From an uncultured Saprospiraceae bacterium (GTDB taxonomy: Bacteria > Bacteroidota > Bacteroidia > Chitinophagales > Saprospiraceae), in assembly GCA_937969485.1 (NCBI GenBank), contig CALBVQ010000125.1, positions 1 through 12,759 on the forward strand: a stretch of 12,759 nucleotides of DNA. The letters run 5' to 3'. Below are positions 1 through 8,000 of the stretch, one piece after another. The position numbers and the translations under genes are program-made. Position 1 is the first letter of the stretch. Each line of letters opens with the position of its first letter. The notes below the pieces were generated by a model that saw only the letters and a program-made list of their open reading frames with translations, had not been told where the DNA came from and searched no databases.

Positions 1-990
1 GACTTGATCCTGGAACAAGACATGAATGTCAAACTACTTCTGTTACCAGAAGGAGAAGATCCTGATTCCTTCATCAAAGCCAACGGTTCTCAGAAGTTTA
101 AAGAATACACAGAAGAAAATGCGAAAGACTTCATTATCTTCAAAATAGATCTCTTATTATCTGAAGCAGGCAATGATCCTGTTAAGCGATCGAAAGTAAT
201 CAAAGATATCGTCTCCTCGATTTCCAAAATCGCAGACCCGCTTAAGAGAAACGAATACATTAAGCAAGGTGCCCGCCTGCTAGAGCTTAATGAAAGCATG
301 ATCCAGAAAGAAGCCAACAAGTATATTGAAGAGCGGATTAAGAAAGAAAATCAGAAAAAAAGAAGAGAAAGCTTTCAAAGTGAATCAAACTGGTCTAGTA
401 CTGAACCGATCGAACGGGAAGATACTACAAGGAAATTGACTGTAGATTCAGACGAACATCAAGAAAAAGATATTATCCGAATCCTTATGACATTGGGAGA
501 CAAATACATTGATCAGGATAAGACAATGACAGTCGCTCAATACCTTTTCAATGAGATTTATCCTATTTTAGAGACGTTCGAAAACAATTCGTATAAGCTA
601 GTTATAGAAGACATTCCTAAGTTAAACAGCAAGCATCCTCTATTAACACCTCAGGTATACCTTTCGCACCCAGACCAAGATATAGCAGCTCTTGCAATTG
701 AAGTAAATGCAGAAAAGTATATTTACGCTAATTGGCGTGAAAGAGGGATTGATTTACAAACACAACCAATGCCAATCGACAACTTTCTCCGCGATAGTAT
801 CAATTCTATATTGAGACTAAAAAACAGAAAGTTACTTGGGATTCTACAAGAAAACCGTAAGGATATCGAAAGGCTATCAGCCGAAAATTCACCCGAGCTA
901 TCTATCAAGCTGAAAGTATATCAGAAACTAATGGAAGACATAACAACCATCAATAAGATTCTTGGTTCAGTTGTGTTGAAAGCAAAATAG
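1..990 (+). CDS. dnaG: DNA primase DnaG, C-terminal part (5' truncated by window edge)
   Basis: Primase makes the RNA primers for lagging-strand synthesis and is recruited by the DnaB helicase through its C-terminal domain. The reading frame is open from base 1, so the gene begins upstream of the window and the first in-window ATG is not the true start. The visible 329 residues open with the end of the TOPRIM/RNA-polymerase core; the motif LLLLPEGEDPDSFIK (about residues 12-26 of the visible part) is the conserved GxDPD(E/S)(F/Y)I segment of DnaG. A charged Lys/Glu-rich linker follows (about 105-155), then a helical region (about 160-328) matching the DnaB-interacting domain. The zinc finger and catalytic TOPRIM acidic residues lie outside the window. 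It ends in TAG one nucleotide from the stop of the convergent rimM. The family call rests on the GEDPDSF motif and overall layout. Confidence 0.9.
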   Translation, partial: DLILEQDMNVKLLLLPEGEDPDSFIKANGSQKFKEYTEENAKDFIIFKIDLLLSEAGNDPVKRSKVIKDIVSSISKIADPLKRNEYIKQGARLLELNESMIQKEANKYIEERIKKENQKKRRESFQSESNWSSTEPIEREDTTRKLTVDSDEHQEKDIIRILMTLGDKYIDQDKTMTVAQYLFNEIYPILETFENNSYKLVIEDIPKLNSKHPLLTPQVYLSHPDQDIAALAIEVNAEKYIYANWRERGIDLQTQPMPIDNFLRDSINSILRLKNRKLLGILQENRKDIERLSAENSPELSIKLKVYQKLMEDITTINKILGSVVLKAK

Positions 991-991
991 C

Positions 992-1489
992 CTACAAATC
1001 AAGAATGCCCTCTGGAAGATCCATTCTCACTAGCTTCTCATCGGGATTTAACTCAAGCATTAATTCTTCATGAACAGGAATGAGTACTTCTTTATCATTA
1101 TAGTTTAAAACAGCATAGTAATAACCTGCGATTGTCCTTACTTCGATTACCGTAGATATAAAATCCTCATTGTCGTACAACTTATACCCGACAAGAAAAT
1201 CTGACTGATCCTCCTCTTTCACATCGAGATCATCAGATGGAAGGAACAAATCTTGACTCTGTATGGCGGACGCCGCTTCCTGATCATTGACGTCATCTAA
1301 ATGTATCAATTTCTTTTCTGCCTGCAGCTCTACTATCCTATATGGGACGTAGTAATCATCATGCATCATAAAGAGGAACTTTGCAGATTTCAAGTCCAAC
1401 TTAAATTCAGGCAGCACCTTATATCTCAAAAACCCATCAGTCCCAAAACTTTTTTGTAATGAACCTATCTTTGTGAAATTACTTACCAT
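992..1489 (-). CDS. rimM: Ribosome maturation factor RimM
   Basis: RimM assists late assembly of the 30S head, acting on 16S rRNA and ribosomal protein S19 in the cytoplasm. The 165-residue product has the two expected parts. The N-terminal RimM beta-barrel covers about residues 5-85, starting KIGSLQKSFGTDGFLRYKV and containing the typical segment IHLDDVNDQEAASAIQSQDL. A PRC-barrel domain covers about 95-165, with LVGYKLYDNED, then VLIPVHEEL, and the diagnostic end DLPEGILDL. Length is slightly below the usual 170-180. The ATG at 1489 lies inside the end of the upstream lipoprotein gene (11-bp overlap), which suggests translational coupling. The usual neighbours rpsP and trmD are not adjacent; instead it follows a lipoprotein gene and mnmA. 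The call is made by motif recognition and is fairly secure. Confidence 0.85.
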   Translation of the reverse strand: MVSNFTKIGSLQKSFGTDGFLRYKVLPEFKLDLKSAKFLFMMHDDYYVPYRIVELQAEKKLIHLDDVNDQEAASAIQSQDLFLPSDDLDVKEEDQSDFLVGYKLYDNEDFISTVIEVRTIAGYYYAVLNYNDKEVLIPVHEELMLELNPDEKLVRMDLPEGILDL

Positions 1490-2255
1490 AATTGACCAAA
1501 ATCATCTCCATGATATATCCTTTTTCAGCTTTCTCTTCCCAGGGTAGAGTCTCACATTCAACAGTCAAACACTGAGTATCAAGAATCATGTGTTTCTTAT
1601 AAACCAATCCCACATCTTTCGCATATTTCTCAATTACAAAACGACGTTCTAGTTTATTCTGTTCGGACGGTTCTAAGTCTGGATCAAAATTATCCACGCT
1701 TTGAATTGTGACCACATCTGCATAAGTTGATCCTCCAATCTCCTCCTCCTCTTGATATGAAAGCACTTCATAATCCCAATCAATAAATAACTCGAGCGTT
1801 TCGCCACGCACAGTTATAATTGTATTTTCATTCAAGAAAGCATTTCCGTCCCATCTTTGCTCTACTTCCACCGGAAAAACCATCTTGATATACTTTAGGT
1901 TTTCTTCTGTACGCGTGACCTTTGTTGCATCAATAGAGGTTGCCCATTGATCAATCACATCGGTAAAAATACCAGACTCCACACCAAATGACCTTTCAAT
2001 ACGAAACACCGTGTCTGCTGCTTGATCAACAAATTTTTCCACCATCTCTTCTCTAACAAAAGAACGACTGGTATCAATGTTATTTCCTAACTCGGTATAT
2101 ATTAAACTATCTACCTGATATTCCCAAAAGAGACCTTGTTCCACAGGATAATATTCATATCCGAAATCAATAGGAAATTCTTCCGTTTCAGAAGGACAAG
2201 CCATAAAGAATGGAATTGAGAAGAGTATGCAAATGAAGTAAATTAACTTTCGCAT
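1479..2255 (-). CDS. Lipoprotein of unknown function, between mnmA and rimM
   Basis: This is a 258-residue protein with a lipoprotein signal peptide: charged start MRKL, a hydrophobic stretch to residue 19, and a lipobox-like FMAC with Cys20 as the predicted lipidated residue. The mature part is acidic and aromatic-rich and reads as mostly beta-strand. An early segment of the type YYPVEQGLFWEYQVDSLIY (about 35-53) resembles a kind of uncharacterised Bacteroidota lipoprotein that I know only as hypothetical. Two Cys residues in the C-terminal part (TQCLTVECETL, about 228-238) could form a disulphide. The gene starts 77 bp after the mnmA stop on the same strand and overlaps rimM by 11 bp, so the three are probably co-transcribed. 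No catalytic motif is visible, and I do not assign a function. Confidence 0.75.
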   Translation of the reverse strand: MRKLIYFICILFSIPFFMACPSETEEFPIDFGYEYYPVEQGLFWEYQVDSLIYTELGNNIDTSRSFVREEMVEKFVDQAADTVFRIERSFGVESGIFTDVIDQWATSIDATKVTRTEENLKYIKMVFPVEVEQRWDGNAFLNENTIITVRGETLELFIDWDYEVLSYQEEEEIGGSTYADVVTIQSVDNFDPDLEPSEQNKLERRFVIEKYAKDVGLVYKKHMILDTQCLTVECETLPWEEKAEKGYIMEMILVNYGK

Positions 2256-2332
2256 TGATATAATTTAAGATGTTTCATAATATATAGTATACGTTCAATT
2301 AGGTTATTTAGTATTGATCATCTTCATAATAA

Positions 2333-3448
2333 TCAATTCTGCTTATTCTCTGTCATAAAACCTGATTCAATAATACCACCACCAATTACATCATCGCCGT
2401 CATAAAACACGGCACTTTGACCAGGTGCAACACCTCGTACGTTAGCTAAAAATTCGACATTTACTTTATCATCAAACTGATTCAAGATACTTAATGTTCC
2501 TGAATCATTATATCTTACCATTGTAGTGGCCTGAAGATTAGCTGGGAGTGTATCATACTTCATTATGTTTACTTGACCCACAGTCATACCATTCCGGATC
2601 AGATCATCTACATCACCTAAAACCACAGTGTTTGATTCCGGCTTTATTTCAGTAACATACATTGGTTTACCGAACGCTTGACCTAATCCTTTCCGTTGAC
2701 CTATCGTAAAATACGGATATCCTCTATGGTTCCCCAAAATATTACCAGAAAGATCGACAAAGTCACCACCTGCCACCGAATCTGCCAATGTGGGTACCCT
2801 CCTATCTAGAAAAGATCGATAATCATTATCTGGTACAAAACATATCTCATAGCTTTCTCCTTTCTTAGAAAGCTCTTGATAACCAAAATCTGCCGCCATT
2901 TGACGCACCTCTGATTTGTTATACGGCCCTAGTGGAAAGATACTTCGCTCCATACACTCCTGAGACAAGCCCCATAGCACATATGACTGATCCTTGATAG
3001 GATCCTTAGACTTCTTAATAAATTTACGCCCATTGTGATCCGCAATCTTAGCATAATGACCAGTGGCAATAAACTCACAATCCATGGCATCAGCTCTTTT
3101 CAACAAAGCCGACCACTTGATATGAGTATTACACAATACGCATGGATTCGGGGTTCTCCCCGACAAGTATTCATCAACGAAATTGTCAATCACATAATCA
3201 CCAAATTCCTCTCGGATATCAATAATAAAATGTGGAAACCCCATATCTACTGCTATTTCTCTGGCATCATTGATAGAATCAAGACTACAGCATCCAGTCT
3301 CCTTCTTAGATCCTCCTGATCCTGCATAGTCCCAAGTTTTCATTGTAATACCAACAATATCGTAACCTTGTTCGTGAAGCATCATAGCAGTAACTGTACT
3401 ATCTATGCCACCACTCATTGCTACTAGTACTCTTCCTTTCTTACTCAT
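2333..3448 (-). CDS. mnmA: tRNA-specific 2-thiouridylase MnmA
   Basis: MnmA uses ATP and a relayed persulfide to convert U34 to 2-thiouridine in the anticodons of Lys, Glu and Gln tRNAs. The 371-residue product has the family's normal length. It carries the N-type ATP pyrophosphatase P-loop SGGIDST at residues 12-18. The catalytic cysteine pair is visible as Cys106 in NPCVLCN and Cys203 in YEICFVPDNDYRSF, matching Cys102 and Cys199 of the E. coli enzyme. The segments ATGHYAKI (128-135), DQSYVLWGL (about 153-161) and FTIGQRKGLG (about 247-256) are also typical. The C-terminal beta-barrel ends with the conserved APGQSAVFYDGDDVIGGGII. The ATG at 3448 is preceded 4 nt away by a TATCTTTG box. It is the first gene of the probable mnmA-lipoprotein-rimM unit. 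Confidence 0.95.
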   Translation of the reverse strand: MSKKGRVLVAMSGGIDSTVTAMMLHEQGYDIVGITMKTWDYAGSGGSKKETGCCSLDSINDAREIAVDMGFPHFIIDIREEFGDYVIDNFVDEYLSGRTPNPCVLCNTHIKWSALLKRADAMDCEFIATGHYAKIADHNGRKFIKKSKDPIKDQSYVLWGLSQECMERSIFPLGPYNKSEVRQMAADFGYQELSKKGESYEICFVPDNDYRSFLDRRVPTLADSVAGGDFVDLSGNILGNHRGYPYFTIGQRKGLGQAFGKPMYVTEIKPESNTVVLGDVDDLIRNGMTVGQVNIMKYDTLPANLQATTMVRYNDSGTLSILNQFDDKVNVEFLANVRGVAPGQSAVFYDGDDVIGGGIIESGFMTENKQN

Positions 3449-3452
3449 GCCG

Positions 3453-3460
3453 CAAAGATA
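3453..3460 (-). promoter_or_regulatory. Possible -7 element for mnmA, almost adjacent to its start codon
   Basis: On the minus strand the bases read TATCTTTG, an exact match to the Bacteroidota -7 consensus TAnnTTTG, and end 4 nt before the mnmA ATG. If used, the transcript would be leaderless or have only a few leader bases. No clear TTTG sits about 20 nt further upstream, so the promoter is only partly supported. A 14-bp palindrome (AGTTTT-CA-AAAACT, 3467-3480) lies directly behind it. Confidence 0.4.
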
Positions 3461-4101
3461 TTTCTAAGTTTTCAAAAACTACCACTTTAAGGACATTAAA
3501 TACCTTAGTTTGCTAATTGAGTAACGATATGCCAATCCTATTATGCAGATTGTTCTTTATTATTACGGCAAAAAAATCAAGAATTAACTGAGGTTAGTCA
3601 TGAAGAAAATCAGATACATTGCCTTTGACTTGCAGAAGATTCTTGATGAAAAGTATCGAACGATCCAACTTAAGATCGCCTGCAATATGGCTCAATCTGT
3701 GTTCTTTGTTGACTTCCGTCAAAAGAATACAACATGCGCTAATCTATTCTAAAATGAGGGTTAGTAACACCTAGAAAAGAATATACTAGTCACTCTAAAT
3801 CACCCTGAACGATCTATTTTGGAAGTGTTCTTTTCTAAAACTGATCAAAACAAAGATCTTTTCAGGAACCTAGCTAACTTAATCATAGCTGACACTGGAA
3901 AGGATGTGCATTGGACGATCATAATCATTTCACTGTCAAAAAGCTAGTCCTTACCTTCTATTGTACAGCTGTAAATTCGTTTAATTTATCAGACATTATT
4001 CTTAGACAACGGAACACATTATCTGCTGAAAAAAACAGCAATCAAAAAAGTTTATATGGAAATTTACCATCAATTAAAACAATATTCTCTGTAACAAACA
4101 T

Positions 4102-4121
4102 TTAAGGCTAGTAGCTCTTAA
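4102..4121. repeat. Small inverted repeat in the gene-poor segment
   Basis: TTAAGGCT (4102-4109) can pair with AGC-T-CTTAA (4113-4121) with one bulged T and a three-base loop. No T-run follows on either strand, so it does not look like an intrinsic terminator. It may be chance. Confidence 0.25.
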
Positions 4122-4231
4122 CTCGTTGAAACACAACCACTCGCACTTCAAGCCTCATCCGAACATTATAAACCTAAAGCGCATTTCCTAGAAACTTAAT
4201 TGCAAAAAAACTCCACTCTGTGAAATAAAAG

Positions 4232-4263
4232 TTTGCACAGTGCTAGTAAATTATCTACATTTG
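4232..4263 (+). promoter_or_regulatory. Bacteroidota-type promoter for gntR and the alginate operon
   Basis: TTTG at 4232-4235 is followed after exactly 20 nt by TACATTTG at 4256-4263. This fits the -33 (TTTG) and -7 (TAnnTTTG) elements used by the primary sigma factor of Bacteroidota. The start of transcription would fall near 4268-4272, giving a leader of about 65 nt before the gntR ATG at 4336. The -7 box shares its last three bases with the first operator palindrome, so bound repressor would block the promoter. No comparably good promoter is visible in front of susC or the later genes, so this one may drive the whole cluster. Confidence 0.65.
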
Positions 4264-4272
4264 GTCAACCAA
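4261..4272. promoter_or_regulatory. Operator palindrome 1 (TTGGT-CA-ACCAA)
   Basis: This is a perfect inverted repeat with 5-bp arms and a 2-bp centre. It has the core of the hexuronate operators bound by E. coli UxuR/ExuR (TTGGTATACCAA), which are also FadR-type GntR proteins. It overlaps the end of the -7 promoter box. Its centre is 15 bp from that of the second copy. Confidence 0.65.
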
Positions 4273-4273
4273 T

Positions 4274-4289
4274 AATTGGTAAACCAATT
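4274..4289. promoter_or_regulatory. Operator palindrome 2 (AATTGGT-AA-ACCAATT)
   Basis: This is a perfect inverted repeat with 7-bp arms and a 2-bp centre. It differs from the E. coli UxuR/ExuR consensus as I recall it (AATTGGTATACCAATT) only at the centre. It sits just downstream of the predicted transcription start and about 47 bp before the gntR ATG. It is most likely the main binding site of the adjacent GntR protein. Confidence 0.7.
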
Positions 4290-4335
4290 TTTGCATATTC
4301 TCAAATTTTGGATTTTGACATTAAAAACAGAACAG

Positions 4336-5037
4336 ATGTTAAGCAACCTAAATAAGATAAAAATTGAAAATCCGGTAGATTTAATTATTTCTCAAATACG
4401 AGATTTAATAATTTCTGGGTCAATTAAAGCAGGAGAAAAGCTGCCCCCAGAAAGAAAATTAGCCGAGCATCTTGGAGTAAGTAGAACTCAAGTTAGAGAA
4501 GCAATTAACAAATTGCAAATATATAACATAGTGCGTGTCATTCCTCAAAGTGGAACAATTGTAAACGGATTAGGGATAGGTGCGCTAGAAGGTCTTATCA
4601 CTGACATTTTGAAAATAGAGAATTCTGATTTCAAGTCGCTGGTCGATACTAGGGTCCTCCTTGAAAAGGAAGCAGCTAGATTAGCTGCAATGAACAGGAC
4701 TAATGATGACTTAGTGAAGATGAGTAATGCCTTAAATCTATATGAAAGCAAGCTTCAAACTGGAAGTTTAGCAATTGAAGAAGATTTAATGTTTCACATT
4801 AAAATTGCAGAAGCTGGAAAGAATTCTGTCTTAAAGTCTTTAATGATGATTATCACGCCGGACATAATTAAAAACTTTACTCAAAGAGAAATATGTAGTG
4901 TGACTAACAACTATAAGACCATAGATCAACACAGAAATATTCTTGAAATGATTTCCAACAAAAATCCTGAAGGCGCCGTAGAGGCAATGGACTTTCATTT
5001 AATAGATATACGAAATTATACTCCAAAAGAGGAATAA
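4336..5037 (+). CDS. FadR-subfamily GntR transcriptional regulator of the alginate locus
   Basis: The product is a 233-residue DNA-binding regulator. The N-terminal winged helix-turn-helix (about residues 13-78) contains GEKLPPERKLAEHLGVSR and TQVREAINKL, the standard GntR signature, followed by the wing segment PQSGTIVNG. The C-terminal FCD ligand domain (about 100-225) shows the usual metal-site residues: Asp104 in VDTRVLLE, His154 in MFHIKIAEA, His199 in DQHRNIL and His221 in MDFHLIDI. I chose the ATG at 4336 because the longer frame begins with TTG at 4276 inside the operator, and because 233 residues is the family norm. It lies directly behind a promoter with two operator palindromes and 39 bp before susC, so it probably represses its own operon. 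The ligand is not visible; a uronate-derived compound such as KDG is an inference. Confidence 0.88.
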   Translation: MLSNLNKIKIENPVDLIISQIRDLIISGSIKAGEKLPPERKLAEHLGVSRTQVREAINKLQIYNIVRVIPQSGTIVNGLGIGALEGLITDILKIENSDFKSLVDTRVLLEKEAARLAAMNRTNDDLVKMSNALNLYESKLQTGSLAIEEDLMFHIKIAEAGKNSVLKSLMMIITPDIIKNFTQREICSVTNNYKTIDQHRNILEMISNKNPEGAVEAMDFHLIDIRNYTPKEE

Positions 5038-5076
5038 TACGAATGAAATATGAACTTACTATTATAACTATTTATA

Positions 5077-8000
5077 ATGATTAAAACTTTTACTGAAATG
5101 AGTACAAAAACAAAATTATGGCTAGCTCAGAAAGCTAGTTTGACCATTTTTCTCTTAATGCTGGGAGTTTTCGGTCTAAATGCCCAAACAGTGTCTGGAG
5201 TTATTTCCGACGAGGATGGTCAACCGCTTATTGGCGCATCTGTGATAGTGGACGGAACCACCACAGGTACAATTACCGATACTGATGGGAGATTTGAGAT
5301 TGCTGCTAACACAGGAGATCTACTTCTTATTAATTACATTGGTTATGCTGAACAACGAATTCTAGTTGATGGGACAGCTATGACAATAAGCATGTTAACT
5401 GATACTAACGCCCTTGATGAGGTCGTTGTAATTGGTTATGGTACTGTTAAAAAGTCGCATTTAACTGGAGCGATTTCCAAAGTTGTTAATAAAGACCTAG
5501 ATCAACTTGCTGTTGCACGTGTAGACGAGGCACTTGTAGGTAGAGTTTCTGGTGTAAACATTCAAGCAACTGAGGGTGAGGCAGGTTCTGCACCTACAAT
5601 TAGAATTCGTGGTACGGGTTCGATGGTTGCAAGTTCAGATCCACTAATTGTTGTGGATGGATTAATTGTGGATAACGATTTCTTAGGTTCTTTAGACATG
5701 AATGATGTTGCATCATTCGAAATTCTGAAGGATGCTGCATCTTCTGCAATCTATGGATCAAGAGGTGGTAACGGTGTAATCTTGATTACTACTAAGGACG
5801 GTGTTGAAGGTAAGACGAAATTCACTTACAATTCATATCTAGGTTTCAAAGAAGCTAGAAGAAGTGATGCTTATGATTTCAGTGTTGCTGAAACAGCTGC
5901 TGCTGAACTTGCTGCTAATGGTGAATTATCTGATAGAACTAGATATAAGCAATTAGTTGGTATCGATAGAGATTGGCAAGACGAAATTTTCGACGGTGGA
6001 AATATCATGAGTCATTCAATTAGCGCTAGAGGCGGAAACAAGCATACTACATTCAGCACAACATTTAGTTACCTGCATGATGAAGGTGTTTTGTTAACTG
6101 ATGATTTTAAGAAGTATGGAGCTAACCTAAAAGTTAGAACTAAGTTGAGTGATAGAGTTTCATTTGGGGCAAATTTTGCACCATCTTACACAGATAGAAG
6201 AAGATTTGATGGATCTACTCACGATATATTGAGACAAACTCCATGGTTACCTCTTTATCATGATGAAAATACGATTAAGTACGTAAATCCGTTCAAATAC
6301 CCAGACGTGAAAGTTGGAGATTATGCTGTTCAACGTCATTTTGATGATTATGATCTTGATTCTGGCATGTCTGTTGAATCAGGCGGAACTGATATTAGTA
6401 ATACATCTAATACTAACCCAGCCGCTAAAGTTCTTGAAAGAGATAGAAATGACTATAAATTCAAACTTTACGGAAGTACCTTTGCCCAATTTAAATTAGC
6501 AGAAGGTTTAAACTTTAAGACTGTAATTTCTGGTGACTACCAAGATACTCAACAAGACAGATGGCAGGGTGTTTTATCCAATAGAAATGGAGCATCTGCA
6601 GCGTCATTATCTTTGTCAACTTTCAATCAAATTCACTTAGTGAATGAGAATTATCTAACATACGACAAAGAAATAGGGAATCACGAAATCAACGCAGTAG
6701 CAGGTCTATCGGCGGAGACTTTCGACATTCACGCTACAAGTGTATCGGCGACTGGATATGATTCCGATTTACTACAAACCGTATCTGCAGCTACCACAAT
6801 TTCAAACGCAACCTCAATTGATTACCAAAATACATTTAGATCTTACTTCGGTAGAATCAACTATGCATATGATCTTAAGTACTTAGCATCATTCAGTATT
6901 AGAAGAGATGGTAGCTCAATCTTTGGTCCTGACAACAAGTATGGTAACTTCCCTGCGGTTTCAGTAGGCTGGGTAGCAAGTGAAGAGAACTTCCTTAAAA
7001 ACAACAAACTTGTAAACTTCTTGAAGTTTAGATTTAGCTATGGTTTTACTGGAAACAATAGACTAGATACAGGTAGTGACTTAATTGATAATTACCCATA
7101 CATTGCCTTGTTAAATTCATCTACAGCGGTAATTGATGGTGCAGTAACAACAGGGTTCAATCCCATAAACATTGCAAATCCTCAGTTACAGTGGGAAAGA
7201 TCTAGAGAGATTAACCCAGGAGTTGACTTTACCCTATTTAACAATTTCCTTTCAGGATCAGTTGAATACTACCAGAGAACAAGTGATCAATTGCTTCTTT
7301 ACAATCCTATATCAGCTACAACAGGATTCACTGAGGCACTTGTTAATTTAGGAGTTGTTGAAAATAGAGGATATGAACTTGAGTTGAGAACTAGCAACAT
7401 TAGAACAAAAAACTTCACTTGGACGACTGGTTTTATCGCTTCAAGAAATTCAAACGAATTGATTGATTTTGCTGAATCTGATGGTCAAATTCAAAATGTT
7501 GATAGCAAGAGAGCTGCTGAATGGATTAACTTAGAAGGAAATCCTATTTCATCTTACTATGGTTGGGTTGTTGACAAAGACATAGAATTGGAACACTTAA
7601 ACGATGCATATCATCCAGTTGGAGGTGAAGCTCAAGATGTGTATGTAAAAGATCTTAACGGTGACGGTGTAATTGATGATGATGACAAGACTATTCTAGG
7701 AAACCCATACCCGGACTTAATATGGAGTGTCACAAATAACTTTGAATTCAAAGGTCTTGATTTAGGTTTTATGGTTCAAGGAAGTCACGGTGCTGAAATC
7801 AGAAATATGGGAGATCAGTATCTTTTCAACCATTTCAACAGTAGTCAAGATTTTAACCCTGACGTAACTCCTAATCAAGAGTTTATTAAGCAGAAAATCT
7901 TTACGAATGACATTATCCAAGATGCGTCTTACATTTCCCTAAGAAATGTAACACTAGGTTATAATTTCACTCCTAGAACTGTTGCAGGAGCAAAAGTTTT

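Larger units (their letters stand above)
3449..4231. other. Gene-poor segment between mnmA and the gntR promoter
   Basis: About 780 bp hold no coding region that I can defend. On the + strand one frame is open from 3588 to 3749 (ATG at 3600, 50 codons) and opens again from 3768 to 3944 in the same frame, separated by TAA, TAG and TAA. The second piece reads protein-like (for example LNHPERSILEVFF, DLFRNLANLI) but has no ATG. A 64-codon TTG-started frame at 3911-4105 has no recognisable motif. I recognise no family in any piece. I also see no tRNA-like fold, no insertion-sequence ends and no CRISPR repeats. The region may be spacer plus the relic of a lost gene. Confidence 0.5.

Noticed and set aside
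3035..3319. A 94-codon + strand frame
   Set aside because: It is antisense to mnmA, which shows its P-loop and both catalytic cysteines; the frame has no features of its own.
3911..4105. A 64-codon TTG-started frame on the + strand
   Set aside because: It has no recognisable motif, no ATG, and no similarity in composition to the neighbouring genes; it is treated as chance in AT-rich spacer.
3449..4231. Possible insertion sequence, tRNA or CRISPR in the gene-poor segment
   Set aside because: I found no terminal inverted repeats with target duplications, no transposase motif, no cloverleaf and no regularly spaced repeats.
4276..4335. A longer gntR frame starting with TTG at 4276
   Set aside because: The TTG is part of the second operator palindrome and close to the predicted transcription start; the added 20 residues have no GntR similarity, and the ATG at 4336 gives a normal length.
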